Source: Lomentospora prolificans
Taxonomy: Eukaryota; Ascomycota; Sordariomycetes; Microascales; Microascaceae
Reading direction: 5' to 3'
Assembly (NCBI GenBank): GCA_029532625.1
Contig: JARFXM010000004.1
Location: 2,108,001-2,172,000, forward strand
Length of the DNA stretch: 64,000 nucleotides
The first letter of the stretch is position 1; each line of letters opens with the position of its first letter. Position numbers and translations under genes: made by a program. Under the pieces are notes generated by a model. It ran no database searches, was not told the origin of the DNA, and saw nothing but the letters and a program-made list of their open reading frames with translations. Positions 56,831 through 64,000 of the stretch are shown in pieces.

Positions 56831-58590
56831 GCATCGTACTCGATTCGATGATGGAAATCCGTCTGGAGTTGTCAAGATGGACGGCTGGACTAGAGTGGTT
56901 ACTGTTTCCACCATCGACCTTGTCCTCTGAGAGGCTTCCTCATAATTCCCCGAACTACCCTGTATCAGTCAATAGCGTGCCACGAACGAATATTTTTGTT
57001 AACGACCCTCACGATTATTGATCGGCTGGAATGAGGGGGCCAGTTTGTTAAGCGAAAGGGAGAAAAGGCGTAGGAAAACGTGGCATGGTATAGCGGGAAA
57101 GGAAGGTGTTTGGAGTGTTGCGCGCTAGGAGTGCATTTTTTCGTTCCATTGAAATGATACACCCTCATACTTTTGCAGTTTTGTTCTTCCCACTACGGGA
57201 ATTCTCTTCACCTTCTCGATTAGACTCTTTTTTATGCTTCATGGCCACCATCATTTCTTCTTCGAGCCCGCCGTCTTTGGTATTCTTTTCGGAACGATTC
57301 CCCCCATTTGAATTTATAGTACGCAATCTGTGGCTCTTGTGTCTTTATTATGGAAATGTTGGCCCCCTTTTTTTTTTAAAAAAAAAATGGAAAATAAAAT
57401 TTCTTTCGATAGCCCTTGATGTTGGATGAGAAGGACGAGGGTTTATATTTGGCCTGCGACTTATCAGGCGGCTCCTTGCGTGTCTGCTACCATTCGACGG
57501 GCGAGTGACTCGACTCGTGTCGCGAGCGCTTGGCTAGTCTGTCTCAGGGTCTGAACCTTCCTGTACCATGCATAGTCGACCGATAGCATATGGTCTTCAA
57601 TGCCCAGCTCATTTGCTCTCGTTTCTCCTCCTTTCTGAGGCTGGGCCATGTTGCAGCCTTATGGTTAGGGTGACTTTGTCTCGGCCATGCCAGGCCGGAG
57701 CCGCATCGCAAGGGTCGCGGTCGCGGATTCTTAGGTAAATGCTGCACCCAGTCCCAGCGTCTCAGATGCCTCGCTCGCCGATTACTTGCCTCTATCGTCG
57801 GCTTAAGAGGGTCCTGCCCAGACTCTTGAGGATCGCCCTAGGATTTCTCCCTAGCAGTCCTATTCGGCTGTGGCGAGTAGGAACGGAACAGTGAGACACA
57901 AAGATACCTGACGTGCAAGTAATATCAAAGCGAGACATCAATGACGCTCCACAAGCCGACGCCTTTTTCAGACTAGGTTCTTAAGCGTTGCCTCGAGCTT
58001 GAGCTTCGCCATTGAGATTCCCGCCATGTCCACCAGCGTCGGCATGCCCACCCTGGCAAGGGGCATTGATAGGCTCCAGTGGTGGTCAGGAATTATTACA
58101 CATGCTGGCTCTGGGAGGGGGCGAGCCACCAAATGCGCCCCTGAAATCTGGTGCTCTGCAGGGCTCGAATGGACTATTTGCCAATGGTTTCAGCGGGCGA
58201 GCCCCGCGTGGCTCCCCAGTAATCAACAAGCCAGCTTGCTGAACTTTTCTCCGTTCTGGTTCTCGCTTCTCCACATTGTGCTCAGTGAGTAATCAGCTGG
58301 CTTTCCAGAAATATGAGGGCTAGTTCAAGGTCACGACACCCATTCTCGAAACTAAGAGAAAAGGCCCACCCAACGAAGGCATCGAAGGCGATCGAGAACC
58401 TCGGTCTCGTGATATCCTCCCACCACCCTTCCTTCCTCTTTCCCTCATATACCTTTTTCCTATTTCCCACTCGAATAATATCCACAGCAGATGCTCTTCT
58501 TCGCGAACCGACTGTGTTGCCCTCTCGTGGACCCGAAATCTGTTTGACTCGTCGAGAAAGAATGAGCCCCCGCCGCGCACCACCGCAACC
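56831..58590. other. Intergenic region, possibly with small minus-strand ORFs
   Basis: Contains a T10A10 palindrome at 57368-57387, and two small protein-like minus-strand frames (57649-57464 and 58066-57968). The right end holds the promoter and leader of the RBR ligase. Confidence 0.45.
57464..57649 (-). CDS. Possible 61-residue small protein
   Basis: The frame starts at an ATG in strong context (CAACATGG) and encodes a soluble, helix-prone protein (MAQPQKGGETRANELG at the start, then YAWYRKVQTLRQTSQALATR). There is no signal peptide or membrane segment. It may be a complete small gene or a last exon, since CCCTAAC upstream could be a branch site. A second protein-like minus-strand frame, 58066-57968, ends KLKLEATLKNLV. 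I recognise neither. Confidence 0.3.
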   Translation of the reverse strand: MAQPQKGGETRANELGIEDHMLSVDYAWYRKVQTLRQTSQALATRVESLARRMVADTQGAA

Positions 58591-60609
58591 ATGGTGCTCT
58601 CTGGCCTACTTGGTGATCGATCCCGCAGCGCAAAGGTAAAAGCTTCGCGGAGCTCCAAATCCTCCAGCAGTAGCGCAGCCCCTCCGTCGGCGACTGCGAC
58701 ACAGGCCTCTACGATGATTGACGACCCCGTACCGACCGACTATATCTGCGATGAGGCTCAGCTGCGGGACGCTCCCGGCGAAGGGCCCGACCTGAGCGAC
58801 CTGAATCACGGCCTGGAAGCCCTCGCCGTTGTGTTTCCGAATATACAGATCGAGGTGTTTAGGGAGATGCTTTCGAGCTTTGACGGCGAGTCGAGACTGG
58901 CGCTCGTGGCCGATGCGCTGCTGAAGAACCGTGTCACCTGGGTCAAGGGCCGGTGGAGGGTCGCGGAGCCTGAAGATGGCAAGGAGACGGCGCCAAAGAA
59001 CGGCGATGGCCGAGATTCGTGCCTGGTTCCAGCTTCCGAAACGTTTCGGACTGGTGCCTATAAAGACGCCGTGACTGCCTTGGCGTGGCACGAGTTCAAA
59101 GGCCTTTCGAGATCGACAATCAGCGCGGTGCTCGCCGAGTCAAATTATGCATATCTCGATGCGCGAAACACCCTTGCTACATTGTCGTCTCGGTCGTGGA
59201 GATTTGCTATATCCTCTCTCTTTTTCCGACGCAAGCCTGTGACGTCGGCGGAAGCTCAAAACCACCCCTTAGTGATATGGAAATCGACGGGCAAGGGCTC
59301 CATTATACCGACAATTAAGAGGACGGGAAATGCCGAACTGGATAGAGAGCTCTATGAGGCACTAATTAGGCCTCTGAAGGAGAAGGCAAAGCAAGAACAG
59401 GAGGCCAAGGACAAGGAGCTTGCGCAGTTTCTCAACAACGAAGAGGCAGCGGAAACCGACGCGACGCACGAATGCTGCTGCTGCTTCACCGACGGCGCGT
59501 TTGAGGAGTTTACGAGCTGCAGCGTAGCGGGCCACCTTCTCTGCCACAAGTGTGTTCAGCACTCGCTGTCGGAGGCCGTGTTCGGCCAAGGCTGGCACAG
59601 CGTCGACGAGTCGACGGGAACTCTGAAGTGCATGGCCGTGGACGGCGAAGAGTGCACCGGCCGCATACCCTCCGACCACCTCACCCGCGCCATACTTGAC
59701 ATGCCCAAGGGTGGCGATCTCCTCCATCGCTTCGACCAGCGCCTGGCTGAGCAGAACCTCGTAGGCGCCCAGTTCCCCCTCATCCACTGCCCGTTCTGCA
59801 ACTACGCGGAAGTCGACGACATCTACCTCCCGCACGGATCACGGAGCCTCGTCCTCCGTCCCCGCCGAGTCATCAATCTCATCTTCTTCTTCGTCTGCGT
59901 CACAACCCTTCCCCTCTTCATCCCCATCTTTATCATTTCCACTCTCGCCTGCCTCGTCCTCAGCATCAAGAATCCACCAGGACCCTACCTCTCCGCCCAA
60001 TGGCGGGAAGCCCTCAAACGGCGCTACCGCAAGAGACGCGGCTCCAAATTCATCTGCCGCAACCCTGCCTGCGGAAGGGCCTCGTGTCTGTCATGCTCCA
60101 AGTCCTGGGTTGACATACACGTGTGCAACGAGTCAAGCCTGGTTTCGCTCCGAACGCAGGTCGAGCAAGCCATGAGCATGGCCATCAAGCGCGTCTGCCC
60201 CCGCTGCAACACATCCTTTGTGAAAAACGCGGGCTGCAACAAACTACGCTGCCCTTGCGGCTACAAGATGTGTTACATCTGCCGCAAGGATATCGGCGAG
60301 GAGGGGTACCGCCACTTCTGCGACCACTTCCGGCCCGACGGCGACCCGAGGCGATGCAGTGAGTGCACGCGCTGCAACCTGTGGGAATCTGACGATACCG
60401 AGATGCTCCTGAAAAAGGCCAAAGAGGATGCCGAGAGGAAGTGGATGGAGAGGGAGAAGCGGGTCCTCTCCGGAACGGAGAGGACGTTTTTGGAGACGGG
60501 TTTCGCCGCAAGTGGTGCGGATGGTGGCGTTGAGAGAATGTTCACTAGGAGGCGGATTCCTACATTACCCGAGTTCCTGGATACTGTTCTAGAGACGATG
60601 TTTTACTGA
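58591..60609 (+). CDS. RBR (RING-IBR-RING) E3 ubiquitin ligase, RNF216/TRIAD3-like, with hydrophobic segment
   Basis: A single exon from ATG 58591 (ACCATGG) gives 672 residues. A CUE-like helical region lies at about 67-122 (LEALAVVFPNIQIEVFREML). RING1 is at about 290-350, from CCCCFTDGAFEEF through LLCHKC to LKCMAVDGEEC. The IBR begins HCPFCNYAE at about 399 and resumes at about 487 with FICRNPACGRASCLSCSKSW. Between its halves are about 33 hydrophobic residues (427-459) with central prolines, a probable membrane hairpin. RING2 at about 536-580 reads CPRCNTSFVKNAGCNKLRC then CG and CYICRKDIG, closest to RNF216; RBR ligases use a RING2 Cys to form a ubiquitin thioester. The substrate is unknown, but a membrane-associated ligase is inferred. 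A 71-nt intron spanning the hydrophobic stretch would break the frame, so the segment is coding. Confidence 0.9.
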   Translation: MVLSGLLGDRSRSAKVKASRSSKSSSSSAAPPSATATQASTMIDDPVPTDYICDEAQLRDAPGEGPDLSDLNHGLEALAVVFPNIQIEVFREMLSSFDGESRLALVADALLKNRVTWVKGRWRVAEPEDGKETAPKNGDGRDSCLVPASETFRTGAYKDAVTALAWHEFKGLSRSTISAVLAESNYAYLDARNTLATLSSRSWRFAISSLFFRRKPVTSAEAQNHPLVIWKSTGKGSIIPTIKRTGNAELDRELYEALIRPLKEKAKQEQEAKDKELAQFLNNEEAAETDATHECCCCFTDGAFEEFTSCSVAGHLLCHKCVQHSLSEAVFGQGWHSVDESTGTLKCMAVDGEECTGRIPSDHLTRAILDMPKGGDLLHRFDQRLAEQNLVGAQFPLIHCPFCNYAEVDDIYLPHGSRSLVLRPRRVINLIFFFVCVTTLPLFIPIFIISTLACLVLSIKNPPGPYLSAQWREALKRRYRKRRGSKFICRNPACGRASCLSCSKSWVDIHVCNESSLVSLRTQVEQAMSMAIKRVCPRCNTSFVKNAGCNKLRCPCGYKMCYICRKDIGEEGYRHFCDHFRPDGDPRRCSECTRCNLWESDDTEMLLKKAKEDAERKWMEREKRVLSGTERTFLETGFAASGADGGVERMFTRRRIPTLPEFLDTVLETMFY

Positions 60610-61267
60610 TTGCTCTTTTTTCTTCTATTTGCATCTTCACGCCCTTCTATTTTCGCTTCTGTCCTCCCCGATCTTTCTTCTCCTCTACCCTCTTGTAATC
60701 TGTTTCATGGTTTCCTTTAATTCCACTTAGGTCTTTACGAGTAACGGCAATGCTCCACAGGGAAGAAAAAGAGTCGCTGCATTCATTTGGCGACAGGGCA
60801 TACAATGGAGGGTATACCTAGAGCGACGCTATGGGATACAACACGTACACATGGGAGGCTGAAGGTTAAAGCACCACGGATGACGGCGGCGTTGGGAAAT
60901 CATCATCTCGATTGAGGCACGTACTCTCTTTCTGTCATTCCCTCAACCTCATGAGGCCTTCTTCTCGGTTTCTTTATTACTACAAGAATATACCCATTAA
61001 GAATGAGACTTGGTGTCTAGGCAGCGCATGCAGAAGTTTCTTTTTTCTTTTTTTTTTCTTATTTTTTTTTTCACGGCGAAAAGGAATACTCGAATAATGC
61101 AAACTTGGAAAAGATATATCTCAAGATTAAGCTGCCAATTTCGTTCATGCGACAGCGAAACTACCAGGACAGGTGATGTCTAATCGTACAAGTACAAAGC
61201 ATTCATTCATCCTCTTCCATCAACACACAAAAGCCACAACCATTCAGCTCTACTCAAGGCCAACGCA
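60610..61267. other. Convergent 3' intergenic region
   Basis: Separates the RBR ligase (+) from the Fox2-like gene (-). It is T-rich, with long T runs near 61,036-61,072. No gene is seen. Confidence 0.6.
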
Positions 61268-64000
61268 TTAAACGAGTTCGACGGCGGCGCCGCCTATGGC
61301 TAACTTGCCTGTCTCCTTAACCTTGGTTTGGAATATAACCTTGCTGCCCTCCTTCCACATCTCGGTGACGAGGGTCTGGCCAGGGAGGACAGTGCCGGCG
61401 AAGCGGACCTTGATGTTCTTGAACTGGCCGAAGCGCTCGTAGACAGCCTTACCGGCGATGCCGAAGAAGCAGAGGCCGTGCAGGATGGGGACTTTGAAGC
61501 CGCCCATCTTGGCGAAGCCGGGGTCGATGTGTAGAGGGCTATGTCTGCGTTAGTAACTATTCGTGCCTACACGGGAGGAGTAAAAGGGAAATAAGTAGAG
61601 ATAAGTCCTCCAAACTCTGTTCGAATCAGTAGAACTTACTTGTAGTCTCCCGAAAGTCTGTAAACGGCAGCCTGTTCCTCAGTGGTCTTCTCTTCAACCA
61701 CGACATCAGGTGTCCTCTTAGGCGGAACGTTCGCCGCCGTGCTAGCGCCGCGGTCCTGCACCTTCTTAGGCCCGCCGAAACCGCCGCAACCGCGCAGGAA
61801 CACGGTCATCTCGTTGTAGAAGACGTCTTCGCCAGTAGACTTATTGACGGTGGTGATGCCGGTGCGCACGATGGCGGCGGCGCCCTTGTCAACGACCTCG
61901 AGAAGCTTGGGGTATGAGACCAGGGTGCCTGAGGTAGGCACGGGGTACTTTTTGATCTCGAGGAACTGCTCGCCGTGCAGTAGCATCATGGGCGAGAAGT
62001 TGGGCACGATATCGTCGAGATTGTAAGGTGCCTCGGCATTGAAGGGTGGGATGACGCCAAACGTGGGGACGGCCTGGAAGTCGTCGGAGCCCTCGCTGCG
62101 GAAAGTCGCTCATGGTCAGTTGTGCTTTCTCCTCTGATTTCCGTACCACTTGCACTTGGGCGTATCTTGCTATCCTACGATCGAGTCTAATATCGTGTCA
62201 AACTTACTAGACGTATTTAAGGTCTGTACGCTTCGCGCCGATGCCCAGGTTGTATAGCATTACGTCGCGTTCTTCGAACGTGAACTCGGTGCCCTTGGCC
62301 TTGGCTTGCTTAGCAGCCTCGATGGCCTTGAGATATTGGGAATCGCCCGAGTCGCCAGAGGAGGCCTACGAGAAGAGAAGAAAGGTTTAATAAAATGAAC
62401 GTCAACCAACTTTTTATTTTTACATATGTACAAATGTGAAATCATTCATGATATCATGACAGGTACAGGTTGTTGCTTTAAACTTTGAAGAATGAGAGTT
62501 CCTCATACCTTGTTCTTCTTGTTCTCCATGTTGGCCATGATCTTCTTCAGGCCATCCTGGGACTTTTCAGGGTGGTCGGCCCTGCTGTCGAAGGTAACAA
62601 TGTCCTTCCAATGCTTGAGGACCTCCTCGGGGGTGAGGGTCACGTCAACAGGGAAACCGTGGCCTCCGGTTCGCTGCCACCTGGTCTGGCCGACCCAACC
62701 ACTGCCGACCTCGTAGAGACCACCAGTGGGGTTGGGAACCTTGTCGCTGGCAAGGGCGAGGACGAGGGGAGCGACGTAGTCGGGCTTGAAGGCCTGGACG
62801 AGCTCTTCGGGAAGGATGGTCTTGGTCATGGCGGTACCAGCATTGGGAGCGATGGTATTGACATAAATACCGTACTTGGCACCCTCGAGGGCCAGAGCCC
62901 TAGAGAAACCGAGAATACCGGCTTTCTGCGGGTCGTCGTTAGCAATCTATGCGGACCAGCCTCGAGGTGCAAGAAAATCAACTTACAGCAGCGGCGTAGT
63001 TAGCCTGGCCAAAGTTGCCGTAGATACCGGAAGTGGAGGTGGTGTTGATAACACGACCATACTTCTGCTTGAGGAAGTAGGGCCAGGCGGCCTTGGTGAC
63101 CTTGTAAGTACCACGGAGGTGGACATTCATGACGGGGTCCCAGAGCTCGTCGGTCATGTTGGTGAAGGCCTTGTCGCGGAGAATACCGGCGTTGTTGACA
63201 ATGATGTCAACACGGCCGAAGGCATCAATGGCGCCCTTAATGACGGCCTCGCCGTCCTCAGCGGAGGCCTTGACACCAGCAGCTTTGCCACCGGCGGCCT
63301 TGATCTCGGCGACGACATCATCGGGGTTTACGAGATCGTTAACAACAACGGAAGCACCGTACTTGGCAAAAGCCAATGCGTAGGCGCGACCGATACTTTG
63401 GATAGACCGTTAGCAGAGCAGTTTCGTCTCTCGTAAATGAGTGGGGGGGGACATACCCAGCGCCACCTCCAGTGATTAAGGCAACACGGCCGGTGAAATC
63501 AAGTTTCTCGCCAGCGGGATTGGGGCCAAGTTGCATGGCCTGCTCGAGGAGACCAAGGAAGTCATTGGTGCCAGTGGGGTGCTGGGGGTTGGAGAAGTCG
63601 GTGACCTTGTTCCACTGCTTGAGAATAGCACCGGGGGTGTAGGTCTCGTCAGGTCGGAGTAGGAGACCGCTGGAGCGCTCCCATCGGAGCTTGGCTACGT
63701 GACCGGCTCCAGCCTCGAAGATGGAGCCAGTCTCAGTGGTGTTGGACTTGTGAACAAGGCAAGCGACGATGGGAACAACCCAGTCGGGCTTGAGGTTGGC
63801 AAGCACATCAGGCGGCATGATGGTTTCGGTCATACGGCTAGCAGCTATTGCGGATACTCAGTTAGCTTTTGCTTGGATGCCAAGAGGGACACCGGAGAGA
63901 GTCACTTACCAATGGGAGCGATGACGTTGGCGAGGATGTTGTACTTGATACCCTCCTTAGCAAGGGTCTCGGTGAAACCGACAAGCGCGAGCTTGGCAGC
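61268..64000 (-). CDS. fox2: Peroxisomal multifunctional beta-oxidation enzyme (Fox2/MFE-2), 5' end beyond the window
   Basis: Seven minus-strand exons are visible: 64000-63910 (continuing upstream), 63844-63457, 63395-62987, 62925-62509, 62365-62208, 62095-61640 and 61538-61268. They join in phase. The visible protein starts late in the first short-chain dehydrogenase (SDR) domain. The second SDR domain follows, with TGGGAGIGRA, NNAG and the YxxxK motif split by an intron (NYAAA|KAG). The C-terminal enoyl-CoA hydratase 2 domain has LSGDYNPLHIDPGFA, also built across an intron. MFE-2 enzymes hydrate 2-enoyl-CoA and oxidise the (3R)-hydroxyacyl-CoA in peroxisomes. The protein ends AAVELV without a PTS1 tripeptide, unlike yeast Fox2. 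Confidence 0.93.

Noticed and set aside
1..64000. CRISPR array, bacterial operon, rRNA genes or a secondary-metabolite cluster
   Set aside because: The gene structure is eukaryotic with spliceosomal introns; no regularly spaced repeats, rRNA signatures, polyketide synthase or peptide synthetase motifs were seen.

Overview
The window is nuclear DNA of a filamentous ascomycete (Pezizomycotina). A Sordariomycete is my best guess, but the sequence alone does not fix the class. The evidence is a gene about every 3 kb on both strands, introns mostly 50-140 nt with GTAAGT-like donors, CTAAC/CTGAC branch sites and YAG acceptors, an intron-bearing tRNA-Leu, and fungus-typical families (Fungal_trans regulator, GPI-type GH16 protein, PEX12, Fox2). 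I worked out exon boundaries by hand from splice signals and reading-frame continuity. Where an open frame begins at TTG or GTG I moved the start to a real ATG.

Left part (1-24.3 kb): the 3' end of an unrecognised low-complexity gene; an SLH1/ASCC3-type double-cassette helicase; a Rab-like GTPase; a flavocytochrome b2-type dehydrogenase; the ESCRT-associated scaffold BRO1; a tRNA-Leu(CAA); the mitochondrial DnaJ protein MDJ1, with a probable GC-AG intron; and a small SAP30-type Sin3-binding protein. These are conserved housekeeping genes.

Middle part (24.3-34.3 kb): an apparently intact Tc1-type (DD34E) transposon sits about 340 bp upstream of the SAP30-like ATG. It is followed by about 8 kb without a convincing conserved gene. 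That stretch holds only small or decayed reading frames, two of which deserve a look: a 50-residue ORF, and a secretory frame with dibasic processing sites but no ATG. A C2H2/Fungal_trans regulator with a long leader closes the region.

Right part (37.6-64 kb): an F-box protein; a hotdog thioesterase divergent from PEX12; a GH16 protein with a very long Gly/Asn/Asp-rich tail and GPI-like end; an ABC-F ATPase; a secreted Cys-rich GPI-type protein; an RNF216-like RBR ubiquitin ligase with a hydrophobic segment inside its IBR region; and the 3' two-thirds of the peroxisomal multifunctional beta-oxidation enzyme (Fox2), which runs off the window.

The genes do not form one pathway or a secondary-metabolite cluster. 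Three (thioesterase, PEX12, Fox2) concern lipid or peroxisome function. The thioesterase/PEX12 intergenic region carries two copies of the CCTCGG fatty-acid-response core. I found no CRISPR array, rRNA gene, polyketide synthase or other large system.
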